Shown here piece after piece: positions 25,124 through 35,846 of a stretch of DNA of 64,000 nucleotides. Within the stretch, counting starts at the first letter, position 1. Every line of letters starts with the position of its first letter. The notes under the pieces were generated by a model that was not told where the DNA came from, ran no database searches, and was given only the letters and a program-made list of their open reading frames with translations. The translations under genes were made by a program, and so were the position numbers. This stretch comes from Mimachlamys varia (Eukaryota > Mollusca > Bivalvia > Pectinida > Pectinidae): contig OX392538.1 in the NCBI GenBank assembly GCA_947623455.1, positions 682,001-746,000 of the forward strand, written 5' to 3'.

Positions 25124-26559
25124 TATTTATTTAGAAACTTATATACTGTTCCATTACATCATCTTGTACTTATACTAAAATATAATTCTAAAGTGAAACC
25201 TAAAACAGTTTTAGTAAGAAAACTTTAATGAAAGATGAAATGGCTGGAACTACGTCAACAAAAGGCTCCTATAACTTATGCTGACTGAGTAAACTCCCTT
25301 GAGGATGAATTCTAACTTAATTCAAATTAAACGGGCTTGACGTCAGACAGTACTAAGAAATTTCACCTTGAAACATTGTTACTCAGTTTTCACCTGCGTT
25401 AAGACCTTCAGCTTGGTGACAGAAGTCAGTGAGAAAGGCTGTTGACAAGGAGGTGGAATTTGATTTAAACCTATTTGCTGCCCCACTGACGTAGATAAAG
25501 TGCGTAGCTACAACTTTGGGGGACATCAACTGGCAGATAAGCTCGTCTCAGGTCAATATAGATCAACTCTATATCCCTCCTAATTCAATGAAGTTTGTTT
25601 TTGGAAAACACATGAAGGACAACGAGATTAATGTACACTCATCTTGCTGGCTATTACCAGGGAAATACAACGAACAGAAGACAAAAAGTAGCAGATCTCT
25701 AAGTGACACTACCCTTTAGCTGTGAATTACTGAAGGGGACATAACTCTGTCAGACTTAGGCATATATTCGTATTTATAGTCGGTCCCATTCTGTCAGAAT
25801 CATTGACCTTGTAATAAACATGGGAGTAACAAGAGTCTAGGCAGTACGTGACTCAATAATATTAACAAAATAACATCTCAGTTTCAAGTTGGTGAATATA
25901 ATATAAAAAAATAATTATTCTAATGATGTATGGATAATTTGTTGATTAAAAATTAATTGTTAATTCAAATGTGTATAAGTTATAAAGATAATTCACCCTG
26001 CACTTTTTTTGGTTCAGTATTTGTTATATATACATACTTTATCTGCCTACATCCTGATAAACCCATCATTACCCCTGAGACACATTTGAACATTATGGAA
26101 TTTTACCTCAATTAATTCTGTCAAACTAACATTTTAAAACATAACTTTCCTTTATTTTTTTCTTTTGAAGTGAAAGATTTCAAACCCTGATTGATGAAAT
26201 GGGTTTTCTTTGTAATTACTTCAAGATTTTCAACTCTGTCAGGAGTGTTTGGAAGTCCCGAGAGTATCAATATGATGACAGCAATTGGTCTCAAATTAAT
26301 GACAATTCAGCTCAACAATCTGTGCATCTCCTAAGTGTGAATTTGTAATTTAAGTGTAATACGCTTCAGCTTTGTTAAGGTCTTCTGTCCATGTTTAAAA
26401 AGGGAGCACAAATACACTTCACAATCATTTGATGATTAATTAATTGTTGTTTAAATTTTAACAATTTAATGTGTTCGCACTTTACTGTATCTACTTTATT
26501 AAAGGTCACTTTGGAACATTACAATCTTACAACACCGCTTACTGTATTTACCCTATTAA

Positions 26560-26765
26560 ATTCACTTCTGAACCCCGCTGAAGAAATGTTTAATCGGAAA
26601 ACCTTTTTATAGTGACTGGTTACCATAGCAATCATAATATTAAGAAAAGACAAGTTGTATGCACATCTACACATGGTCCTTTATATCTGTGTGATGTTTC
26701 ACTGAAATTGGCCAAGCGGTTTAAGAGGAGTTGTCCGGACAATTTTTTTTTTACAGACACACATA
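26560..26765 (+). repeat. Probable old dispersed repeat
   Basis: GAAATTGGCCAAGCGGTTTA followed by AGAGGAGTTGTCCGGACAA and a T-run and ACAGACACACATACA is a sequence type I associate with a common bivalve dispersed repeat. Recognition from memory only; no ends defined. Confidence 0.3.
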
Positions 26766-26784
26766 CAAGCTGATTTCAGTATAC

Positions 26785-26848
26785 ACCCCCCTTCCCCCAA
26801 CTTCGTTGTGGGAGGGGGGGATGTATAATAAGTTGGGGGGGGGGGTAT
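26785..26848. repeat. C-run/G-run hairpin region
   Basis: CACCCCCCTTCCCCCAAC faces GTTGTGGGAGGGGGGGATG, then a second G-run (TTGGGGGGGGGGTATAC). It could form a hairpin or quadruplex. Confidence 0.7.
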
Positions 26849-26949
26849 ACTAAGTTATATTTACAGTCTACACTGACATTCACTCGATAACCATTACTCA
26901 ACAGACTATCATTATCACTGCATAACTGTAGTCGAACACGTGACAAATT

Positions 26950-27062
26950 TCTATGACGTCGACAACAATTCATGTGCGCGGAGCTATGCAAATCCTACAA
27001 TTTGAAACACAATTGTGTGACGTCACCAACAATTAACGTAGGCGGAGCTTGCAAATTTCATG
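26950..27062 (+). repeat. Two diverged units with CRE-like sites
   Basis: GACGTCGACAACAATTCATG..GCGGAGCTATGCAAAT (26957-26992) and GACGTCACCAACAATTAACG..GCGGAGCTTGCAAATT (27019-27058) are direct copies. The second has TGACGTCA (27018-27025). Promoter-like composition but no gene found alongside. Confidence 0.6.
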
Positions 27063-27183
27063 CTGTTACATTTATTGAAACATTCCCACGTTTATTAGTT
27101 TTGAAATGAAATCTGTGTCCGAAGATTTGACTATAATGAACAAAATAGTTACAAACATTTCACAGAAAGATACTGTAAATATA

Positions 27184-27339
27184 AGGATTAACTTTCTATT
27201 TTGTTTCGGTTATCGGGGGATAACTACAATGGAAAACGGGTAAATTATACATAACAGACTTTGCCGGTTATTGAATTTACCCGTTTTCCATTGTAGTTAT
27301 CCCCCGATAACCTAAACAAAATAGAATTCAGTTAATCCT
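27184..27339. mobile_element. Foldback MITE with 8-bp target duplication
   Basis: The 156-bp element is almost wholly palindromic: left arm AGGATTAACT..CTATTTTGTTTCGG and GTTATCGGGGGATAACTACA, right arm the inverted match ending AGTTAATCCT. An exact 8-bp direct repeat TAAATATA flanks it (27176-27183 and 27340-27347). The arms are about 65 bp with few mismatches, around a short centre (TATACATAACAGACTTTGCC). The 8-bp duplication suits a hAT or P-type origin. No genes. Confidence 0.8.
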
Positions 27340-28109
27340 TAAATATAAAATATTCAAATTCAAACACGAACATTAAACATCAACAAGCATGATTTTACTG
27401 TGGTGACCAGTTACTGTATCACAGACACAATGGTGTGGTAGACATATATAAATCAACGGTCTTCACTTGATAAATTTTGAATCGCACATGTTGTCTTTTG
27501 ATAGCTTGTTCCCCTCAGCTCCAGGCAGCTTGGAAGTGACTGTCAATCCTTTACAGTGGTGGAGTGGGTAATGACGCAAGCGTATTAAAATACTGAGTCT
27601 CATTACAGAGAAAGATATCATTATCACAGACACTTCATACATAAATCTCTCCCTCACAGATGTCAGAGTTTGAATTGGACATCGATCAGCGCTGCTTCTA
27701 GACAACATAAATATTTATTACGATTTCGGCAATGTATCATTGGGACAACAATTAACCCAATATGTGGATCATATATAGATCTGAAAGGAAAGGCAAGTGT
27801 ATTTCAAAAGGTCACAACATCAGTGTTTCAACATAGAATCTTATTTCTTACCTCTTATACTGCTCGCCTTTATATTTTAACAATTTATAAAAGTACAAGT
27901 TACCCGACACCAATATTGAATCTCGCCCATGGTACGGAATCTTGTCCCTCGTTAACGGGTTAAAGAGTTTATGATATAGTTACACATGCAAGTTGTTGAG
28001 TAATTCAACAGCAATCCAGAATAGGCTATCACAGCTTTTCTGATATTCAGTTATTGGTATTTTGCTAGAGCCAACGGAATGATCAGCAATATCCACATCT
28101 CATTGTAGG

Positions 28110-28910
28110 AATTTTTTTGCCTTAGCGATTTGTGATTTTGCCTTAGAGATCTGTGTTTCTGACTAACAGATCTGTGTTTTTGCTTTAGAGATCTCTGTTT
28201 TTACCTTAGAGATCTCTGTTTTTACCTTAGAGATCTATGTTTTTACCTAAGAGATCTTTGTTTTTACCTTAGAGATCTGTGTTTTTACCTTAGAGATCTG
28301 TATTTCTGCCTTAGAGATCTGTGTTTTTACCTTAGAGATCTGTGTTTTTACCTAAGAGATCTCTGTTTTTACCTAAGAGATCTGTGTTTTTGCTTTAGAG
28401 ATCTCTGTTTTTACCTTAGAGATCTGTGTTTTTACCTTAGATATATCTGTTTCTGCCTTAGAGATCTGTGTTTTTACCTTAGATATATCTGTTTCTGCCT
28501 TAGAGATCTGTGTTTTTGCCTTAGATATATCTGTTTCTGCCTTAGAGATCTGTGCTTTTGCCTTAGATATATCTGTTTCTGCCTTAGAGATCTGTGTTTT
28601 TACCTTAGATATATCTGTTTCTGCCTTAGAGATCTGTGTTTTTGCCTTAGACATATCTGTTTCTGCCTAAGAGATCTGTGTTTTTGCCTTAGACATATCC
28701 GTTTCTGCCTAAGAGATCCCTGTTTCTGCCTAAGAGATCCCTGTTTCTGCCTTAGAGATCCCTGTTTCTGCCTTAGCGATCTGTATTTTTATCTTAGAGA
28801 TATGTATTTTTACTTAGAGATCAGTGTTTCTGCAATAGAGATCTGTGTTTCTGCCTTAGAGATATCTGTTTTTGCCTTAGCGATATGTGTCTTTGCCTTA
28901 GAGATCTATA
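28110..28910 (+). repeat. 21-bp minisatellite, about 38 copies
   Basis: The unit is CCTTAGAGATCTGTGTTTTT plus G. Between about 28436 and 28660 two types alternate, CTTAGAGATCTGTGTTTTTGC and a CTTAGATATATCTGTTTCTGC type, giving a 42-bp higher-order unit. Because 21 is a multiple of three, the minus strand stays open for 93 codons as alternating heptads KAKTQIS and KAETDIS; CCTAAG variants at both sides put stops in that frame, so coding is unlikely. Confidence 0.93.
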
Positions 28911-29237
28911 TTGTTGGTTTCATCGTAGAAACACTTCACATTAAAGAGGTCTCATCTCATATAATTTACAGTATCAACAGATAATTTGTTAAATTACACT
29001 TTGAAATGATGAAATATTCTTTGAAAAACTCTGGTGGGGATGGCGGGCAGAGGAATGGTACGAAGGGCTTTAAAGTGGAATATCTTGTAAAAGAGACCGG
29101 CAGTGAGGACAGGACAGGGGCAGATTGGCAGAGAGAGGGGATAGTTGTGGAATGGTTAAGGGAAAGGAGGCGGGGATGGACCAGGGACTAGGAGGTAAAA
29201 GGGAGGGGCAACGGATTACGTTCATTGTTGTGAAGAT

Positions 29238-29347
29238 TCATAAAGAACGATGATCCTTTAATTCTGGCATGTCACCATGTTGAGAACAGCTCGGTATCCA
29301 GTCCAGTGGACCAATCAGAAACCTTGTAAGAAAGAAGTACCACTTAC
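29238..29347 (-). other. Alternative reading: possible terminal exon after the acceptor
   Basis: If the strong acceptor at 29348 is used conventionally, the next bases (phase 2) encode KWYFFLTRFLIGPLDWIPSC and continue to a TGA, 36 codons in all. It includes several Trp, Phe and Pro residues but no motif I recognise. The direct GTAAGT start makes the recursive-site reading at least as likely. Confidence 0.15.
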
Positions 29348-29370
29348 CTGAAAAGACAAAAGGAGAAAAG
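29329..29370 (-). promoter_or_regulatory. Candidate recursive splice site (fused 3'/5' splice signal)
   Basis: On the minus strand a pyrimidine-rich tract (CTTTTCTCCTTTTGTCTTTT) runs into CAG at 29348-29350 and continues directly as GTAAGT (29342-29347). This acceptor-plus-donor arrangement with no exon between them is the consensus of ratchet points in long introns of insects and vertebrates. Alternatively it is an ordinary acceptor: the frame downstream is open for 36 codons (KWYFFLTRFLIGPLDW...) to a stop at 29238-29240. A minus-strand host transcript is needed for either reading and is not established. Confidence 0.33.
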
Positions 29371-29427
29371 ATACATTAGCTATGGAATCTTCTATTTATT
29401 TCAATGAGTTTTCTATATATCATTTAT

Positions 29428-29480
29428 AACAAGAGGCCCACTTGGTCTGCAAACAATTCCTCAAATTCTATTGAAGTTTA
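29428..29480 (+). mobile_element. Fragment with the shared ACAAGA-palindrome 5' end
   Basis: AACAAGAGGCCCACTTGGTCT matches the 5' terminal layout of the elements at 31289, 34807 and 49215 (ACAAGA followed by an imperfect GRCCC/GGGYC palindrome). No internal repeats or matching 3' end were found downstream, so this is probably a truncated or diverged copy. Confidence 0.35.
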
Positions 29481-30767
29481 TCTGAGATTTTGTTTTTGCA
29501 GTTACGACACAAACATTAAATGCCTTTAATTCAAGACTTTATTGAAAATTTATGTTCAACTGAAATCATACTATGTTTTATCAAGAGAAGAAAAAAAATA
29601 GACTGCCTATTTCAAAGTTTCAAAATCAAACACACGAAATGACAAAGCATATTCCCAACTTCTTATATCTACAGTTCCTGATTCCAAAATCGATAAATAA
29701 AAGTAGTATACTAACAATTGTCTTCAGCTTATAGGTCCGATGTCTCATCCTTCTGATTTATCAATGAAATAAATTGAATTGAAACCATGTACTTGACGAG
29801 ACATAATATCAGACTCTCACACAACACCGCAACATGTAGCAGGGAATCTGACAAATGCCAGTCGTAATAAACAAAATCCTTGTCTGATATAACTTAACAA
29901 GAAGGACCAAACATCATGTTCTATATAAAAGGTACTTAAGCCAAAAATGGATTCTTGTGACTGTCAGCTTCTTTAAATCACCTTTCAGATATTGAATGCT
30001 TTGCAGGTTTGACCCAATCATATTAGTTTCCTTTTACATGATAATTTGTCAAGTGAAACCTATTTATAGAGTTCCAATTAAATAGTAAGAATACCGTTTT
30101 TTTTTAACTTCCTGCACAAACAACTGAATAGCAATCTACCACAAATATCGCTACATCCGACAGTTGACTGTATTTATTTAATGTTTACGGAAGAAAACCG
30201 TCAAGAAATCCCACAACACCAGTCGGAGAATAAACACCGAGCGTATATGATGGGTGACAGCAGAAATTCGTCCTCAATCAATAGCCGTGTTGAACAAGTG
30301 TATACTGATTACATTAGCCTATTCACAGCAACAGTTGTTCACCGGCTAATGCATTTATTACGGGAAATCTGACACTCTCCGATCACATTACTTTCCCCAG
30401 TTTCGTTCATTGACAGTAACATAATGCTTGTTTCTTTGAGACCTGCAGTCTTAATAAATCCCCGGCCGATTTAGCGATGTTTCCTGCCATCACGGTACAA
30501 AACGTCTCTAGAGAACTTTATTCCATCCAAATTGGGCAATTTCTGGCATCAATTTAGTATTTTTACATTAACTTAAATTGTAATTCAATATCATAGAATC
30601 ACATAAAACGACTGCTTCATTGCAGAATTGGAACATCTGAAAATTTGTAATATCAGGTTTTCACTTGTCCTTACAGATTTGCTCCGACTTGAAAATACTA
30701 ATGTTACTGTACAGCATTAGTACAAATATTTATCACCCTTGTTTTGAAAGAATGCATGTTTTACTGT

Positions 30768-31118
30768 TATTGATAATAAGAATTCAAGGTTCTTATATAC
30801 CGCTTTATCATTACCTTAAAGCCCGCCTCAAAGCGGTTCACAAATTATTATCCGTGGTTATAGGGCCTTTGCAACCAGCCAATATTGTTCTCAACTCCCT
30901 GGGGAGCATACAGCCGGCGCTGCCATTTCGGCGCTCACAGCTAGCATTCTGCAATTCAAGCACTACCCAGCCATACTCATTTACAGCTGAGTAGACTGGA
31001 ACAAGCAGAGTAAAGTATCTTGCTCAAGGATAAAATTCAAATGCTGTGACCGGGACTCAAACTCGAAATCCTTTGATCATGAGCCCGGCGTCCTACCACT
31101 AGACCACTGTGCCTCTGT
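30768..31118 (-). mobile_element. tRNA-derived SINE
   Basis: The minus-strand head (31048-31115) looks like a tRNA: an A-box-like TGGTCTAGTGGTAGGACG, an anticodon-like CGGGCTCATGATC and a B-box-like GAGTTTGAGTCCCGG. The body runs to a 3' tail AAAGCGGTATATAAGAACC followed by TTATTATC-type sequence, a tail seen in SINEs mobilised by L2-like LINEs. The head is too diverged from a tRNA and too well joined to the body to be an active tRNA gene. Coordinates of the tail are approximate. Confidence 0.7.
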
Positions 31119-31469
31119 TGAAGAAGACTTCCAGGTGTTGTTAGATATATCATTTGCCATCAAAATGTCATCGTAACTATAAATACTGAACAAGCTACAG
31201 AACAGTATTACAATTAAAATATCTAAGCTACTGATATATGTTATTGATATATGTTATTATTATCTTGATTGGAAGGAATTTGTATCTGAACAAGAGATCC
31301 CAGAGGGATCTTGGCGCCCACCATCAAATGATCTAAGTTTGTTTTTTGAAAGATGGTTCTTTTCTCTTCTTTCGATTGTCTCTTAGGTGTTGATTAAGTG
31401 TGAGCAGAGACTCTGGTGGGACACAGATGCATTTTTTTGTTTTTTTTTGTGAATTACATTGTCGTTTCC

Positions 31470-33405
31470 TTATTCTTAGCATAGCTAGGCACCAGGAGGA
31501 ACCTACATATGAAATTTGTGAAAGTTCCCTCCAGTATATTCTCAGAAATAGGGATAACAAACTTCAATTGTCAAAATCCAAGATGGCTGCCTGTCGGCCA
31601 TGTTGTTTTCCGATCTGTCCAAAAATGGAATATGCACAACTAGGGACCAAGGTGAACCAACAAATGAAATTTGAGAAAGATACCTTCAGTACTTTCTTAG
31701 AAATAGGGATAACAAACTTCAATTGTCAAAATCCAAGATGGCTGCCTGTCGGCCATATTGTTTTCTGATCTGTCCCAAAATGGAATATACACAACTAGGG
31801 ACCAAGGTGAACCAACACATGAAATTTGAGAAAGATACCTTCAGTTATTTCTGAGAAATAGCCATAACGAACTTCAATTGTCAAAATCCGAGATGGCTGC
31901 CTGTCGGCCATGTTGTTTTTGGATTGGTCCCAAAATGCAATATGCATAACTACACACCAAGGGGAACCTACACATGAAATTTGAGAAAGATCCATTCAGT
32001 ACATTCTCAGAAATAGCGATAACAAAGTTCAACTGTCAAAATCCAAGATTGCTGCCTGTCGGCCATCTTGAATTCAGATCGGTCCCAAAATGGAATATAC
32101 ACAACTACGGACCAAGGTGAACCAACACATGAAATTTGAGAAAGATACCTTCAGTACTTTCTTAGAAATAGCGATAACAAACTTCAATTGTCAAAATCCA
32201 AGATGGCTGTCTGTCGGCCGTGTTGTTTTTGGATTGGTCCCAAAATGCAATATGCATAACTACACACCAAGGGGAACCTACACATGAAATTTGAGAAAGA
32301 TCCATTCAGTACATTCTCAGAAATAGCGATAACAAAGTTCAACTGTCAAAATCCAAGATGGCTGCCTGTCGGCCATCTTGAATTCAGATCGGTCCCAAAA
32401 TAGAATATACACAACTAGGGACCAAGGTGAACCAACACATGAAATTTGAGAAAGATACCTTCAGTACTTTCTTAGAAATAGCGATAACAAACTTCAATTG
32501 TCAAAATCCAAGATGGCTGTCTGTCGGCCGTGTTGTTTTTGGATTGGTCCCAAAATGCAATATGCATAACTACACACCAAGGGGAACCTACACATGAAAT
32601 TTGAGAAAGATCCATTCAGTACATTCTCAGAAATAGCGATAACAAAGTTCAACTGTCAAAATCCAAGATGGCTGCCTGTCGGCCATCTTGAATTCAGATC
32701 GGTCCCAAAATAGAATATACACAACTAGGGACCAAGGTGAACCAACACATGAAATTTGAGAAAGATACCTTCAGTACTTTCTTAGAAATAGCGATAACAA
32801 ACTTCAATTGTCAAAATCCAAGATGGCTGCCTGTCGGCCATGTTGTTTTTGGATTGGTCCCAAAATGCAATATGCATAACTACACACCAAGGGGAACCAA
32901 CACATGAAATTTGAGAAAGATCCATTCAGTACATTCTCAGAAATAGCGATAACAAAGTTCAACTGTCAAAATCCAAGATGGCTGCCTGTCGGCCATGTTG
33001 TTTTCGGATTGGTCCCAAAATGCAATATGCATAACTAAGCACCAAGGGGAACCTACACATGAAATTTGAGAAAGATCCATTCAGTACATTCTCAGAAATA
33101 GGGATAACAAAGTTCAAATGTCAAAATCCAAGATGGCTGCCTGTCGGCCATTTTGAATTCAGATCGGTCCCAAAATGGAATATGCACAACTAGGGACCAA
33201 GGTGAACCAACACATGAAATTTGAGAAAGATCCATTCAGTACATTCTCAGAAATAGGGATAACAAAGTTCAAATGTCAAAATCCAAGATGGCTGCCTGTC
33301 GGCCATCTTGAATTCAGATCGGTCCCAAAATGGAATATGCACAACTAGGGACCAAGGTGAACCAACACATGAAATTTGAGAAAGATTCCTTCGGTACTTT
33401 ATGAG
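31470..33405 (+). repeat. 155-bp tandem array inside the Helitron-like element, 13 monomers
   Basis: The marker ATGAAATTTG recurs at 31509, 31664, 31819, 31974, 32129, 32284, 32439, 32594, 32749, 32904, 33059, 33214 and 33369: twelve successive steps of exactly 155 bp. Between about 31.9 and 33.0 kb two monomer types alternate (one with ACTAGGGACCAAGGTGAACC and TTTCTTAGAAAT, the other with ACACACCAAGGGGAACC and ATTCTCAGAAAT), giving a 310-bp higher-order repeat. Each monomer contains CCAAGATGGCTGCCTGTCGG. Apparent reading frames here are repeat artefacts. Confidence 0.93.
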
Positions 33406-33419
33406 AAATAGCGATAACA

Positions 33420-33470
33420 AGAATTGTTTACGGACGGACGGACGGACGGACGACGGACCACGGACGCAGG
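33420..33470 (+). repeat. (GACG)n simple repeat before the element's 3' hairpin
   Basis: A run of GACG/ACGG units degenerating into ACGGACCACGGACGCAGG lies just upstream of the terminal hairpin. This microsatellite position near the 3' end is typical of many repeat-bearing mollusc elements. Confidence 0.85.
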
Positions 33471-33509
33471 GCGATTTGAATAGCCCACCATCTGATGATG
33501 GTGGGCTAA

Positions 33510-34806
33510 TAAAATCTAAAGTGAATATTTATAAACTCCTTGCGTTAGGTTTTCAAGTCAGAAATTTTATAAACAGACCAACATGTCTCTGCCACAGTTA
33601 GAAAATAGTTAATACATTACTGATGTTGTTTGGGGCAAAACTTGTTTGAAGGCCCAATATACGTAACTTTCGGCAAAACTTGAAGCGAAAATCAAGCATT
33701 ATAATAACTTTTCATATTTATAGATTTAGTTAAGATTTACTGATATCAGAAATATCCAAGCTAAATTCTTATGCGGTTACAAGAACAGCGGCAGTTGAAA
33801 CTCTGTATTTGTAAACACGCGTCCATTTTGAACTGTCTTCTACCTCCGGCTTGTTGTAGACGAGGGCCCCACCTGAATTAATTTCAATTCTTTGGATTTT
33901 TTTGCAAGAGTTTCTTACTTAGTTACCGCTCAGGTTTACTTTGTTTTAGGCTTATTTTTGCATGGTTATCAACTGGACTTTTTTTTCAGAATTTTTCAAA
34001 ATCAAGAAAAATGTCCTGAAGTTATGTATATTGGGCCATTAAAGAAAGTTAACCCACTCACCTGGTGACCTTAATTAGTCAAATGCAATATATATTTGCA
34101 TAATGTGAATATGGCCAAGGGGAAGTAATCCAGTTATGTTGTATTTATATATAAACCTGAAGCTTTCTAAAGGTTAAAATCTCCAATGGATGACAAAAAC
34201 ATTATTTTCCACCATGTCCGCAGGCACTGCAAGTACTCCCCAGGTATCTGTGACCGAAATCTCAATATCAAATTAACGGAAATTTTGATATGAAACGTCG
34301 TGTATGAATTATTGTCAGCAGGTTTTTACTGCAGAACATCAATACAAACAAAATTATGAATATTCAAATTTGATTTTCACAATAGCTCCATTAATCTTGT
34401 ATTCCTCAGCCAATCTGAATTCATCAATTCCATCTCCCCCGAGCACATGATAACCACGTTCTTATAGCTCAATTATGTCTATCCATGGTTATTTGCTCAC
34501 AGCTCTATATATATTTAATTGACACAGTATTTTTAACTGACATGACCTCTGATGCGGTTTGTTTGCCTTATGGTGAATGTTTACCATCAATACAACATCA
34601 ACCAATATTTAAAAGTGATAACAAGATGCATAGTTTTTATATATGGATACAGTACACAGGCAAAATAGCTACATGTTAATCATTCATTTATTTAACTTAT
34701 ATAACTCATCTTATTCAGCCCCTTTTACGAATGCATTAGTACCAAGGACGTACATAGGATGTAGGTATTTTACATGTGTATATAATTCTTTTATGATTAA
34801 ATCTTC
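33510..34806. other. No gene seen
   Basis: AT-rich spacer between the two copies of the Helitron-like family. Confidence 0.55.
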
Positions 34807-35057
34807 AACAAGACATCCCAGAGGGATCTTGGCACCCACCTTTAATTATCTTCATTTGTTATTAAGTTTGGATCTTTTCTCTCCCTCTTTTTCTTTCCGG
34901 TTTCATGTATTTAATCTAAGTTATATGGCATCTGAGAATTCCTTGTAAGAAATAGCAATAATAGATGAAAGGTTACATGTCAGCAATTTTGTCTTCCTGA
35001 TCAGGTTCAAAATTATAGGGCAATTTGAATGTCCTACCATCTGATGATAGTGAGCAA
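34807..35057 (+). mobile_element. Second, repeat-less copy of the 31.3-kb Helitron-like family
   Basis: It starts AACAAGACATCCCAGAGGG followed by ATCTTGGCACCCACC and ends with GGCAATTTGAATGTCCTACC, then ATCTGATGATAGTGAGC, each matching the ends of the 31289-33509 element with scattered substitutions. The 155-bp array and the GACG run are absent. The 3' hairpin stem is degraded (CCTACCATC against GATAGTGAG), so this is an older copy. Confidence 0.65.
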
Positions 35058-35497
35058 ATAACCAGGTGTATAACGTATGGCCATACAGTAGAAACATATA
35101 TTATAGTGGTAGTCTTATCATAGTGATTTGTGTGCTGAGTGTATTCCTCTATTACGATTGTGTTAATTACATGCAGTGTCTGCATAATGCTTTCAACAGC
35201 AAGTATTGTGAATGTGCCAATTCATGAAATAAATAAAATGAACTATCCACAACGTTACCTAACCATGTATCTTCTTATAGACAGGACTGAACAATTTGAA
35301 GCTAGATGTCACACAGTACTACAAACAATCAAATGTCCGACTGCATACAACACTACGCAATCAAATCTTCAACAACTTCACCATACAGAGAATTCTGTGA
35401 TTTCAACAAACATTCCAGGAATAGCAAACAAAAAATTTACATGTTACCCGGAAAATGAGACTCTTCAATGATAGAGACTACAAAATTGAATTTCCAG

Positions 35498-35669
35498 CCA
35501 TACGGAAAGATTTTGATTAACGGAATGCCAAAAGTTTGTCAACGAGGAAAACAGCATCATTATACTGTGTCCTTGTGGTGTTTGGCTAATCCAATCATCT
35601 GTCTCGATACTGCCTATGATGGATGTCAGCCATTTGTTGATTGGTTAGACTCTCACAGACCATCAATTG
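35498..35669 (+). CDS. Possible exon of an unrecognised cysteine-containing protein
   Basis: A frame open from 35459 has protein-like composition from PYGKILINGMPKVCQRGK through CLANPIICLDTAYDGCQ to FVDWLDSHRPSI. An acceptor (TTTCCAG) precedes 35498 in phase 0. A weak donor (GGTTTAT) at 35670 leaves phase 1. Four Cys and the hydrophobic pattern suggest an extracellular domain, but I do not recognise the family. A different overlapping frame (35139-35471) begins with a hydrophobic signal-like stretch (MYSSITIVLITCSVCIML) and is also open for 110 codons; the two frames meet at an ATGA overlap at 35468-35471, so a frameshift in one longer gene is an alternative. Composition and splice phase are the only support. 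Confidence 0.3.
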
Positions 35670-35748
35670 GTTTATATTCCAATTTAAGATTTTTGATCCA
35701 CATGAGATAGAATTTTTTTGTATTAGCAACCATTATTTCCTGTTTCAG

Positions 35749-35846
35749 AGACACAGTTTTCTACAGAGGGTTTCGAGAAAACAACTATCACCCAATCATG
35801 TACCAGACCAATATTTCTCCGACTTGGTGAGACACTTTCATTTTAG
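35749..35846 (+). CDS. Possible terminal exon following the 35.5-kb exon
   Basis: A strong acceptor (TTATTTCCTGTTTCAG, 35733-35748) precedes a stretch that, joined in phase to the exon ending at 35669, reads ETQFSTEGFEKTTITQSCTR and on to a stop at 35844-35846. A GTGAGA at 35828-35833 could instead be a donor, making this an internal exon. The implied intron is only 79 bp. Family not recognised; the call depends on the neighbouring exon being real. Confidence 0.27.

Larger units (their letters stand above)
25124..28109. other. Unique DNA with small elements
   Basis: Contains the dispersed-repeat fragment at 26.6 kb, C/G runs, two CRE-bearing units and the foldback MITE at 27184. Frames of 60-100 codons (25516-25719, 27670-27963) show no motif. 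Confidence 0.5.
28911..30767. other. No firm gene
   Basis: Begins with a purine-rich, G-rich stretch (29030-29215), then the possible splice signal and the element fragment at 29428. Confidence 0.45.
31289..33509 (+). mobile_element. Helitron-like non-autonomous element with internal 155-bp repeats
   Basis: The left end has AACAAGAGATCCCAGAGGG, containing the short palindrome GATCCC-AGA-GGGATC, followed by GGCGCCCACCATC. The right end has a (GACG)n run, then a hairpin of 11-bp stems (AGCCCACCATC / GATGGTGGGCT, loop TGAT, 33482-33507) and CTAA before T. A 3' hairpin near a CTRR end and insertion next to T is the pattern of Helitrons, and a copy of the hairpin arm near the 5' end is as reported for Helentron-type elements. 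No Rep/helicase coding is present, so it would be non-autonomous. A shortened relative with the same ends lies at 34807-35057. Class assignment is inference; the element boundaries are supported by the two copies. Confidence 0.6.

Noticed and set aside
25516..25719. 67-codon frame (MGDINWQISSSQ...)
   Set aside because: No recognisable domain, promoter or splice context.
28373..28654. 93-codon minus-strand frame of KAKTQIS/KAETDIS heptads as a gene
   Set aside because: It is the 21-bp minisatellite read through; stops from CCTAAG units flank it and no start context or splice support exists.
31040..31118. A functional tRNA gene on the minus strand
   Set aside because: B-box and stems are imperfect and the tRNA-like part continues into a SINE body with an LINE-type tail.
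31289..33509. The 155-bp array as a CRISPR-like array or a coding repeat protein
   Set aside because: No short repeats with unique spacers; whole monomers are repeated, and frames are broken by stops in each unit type.
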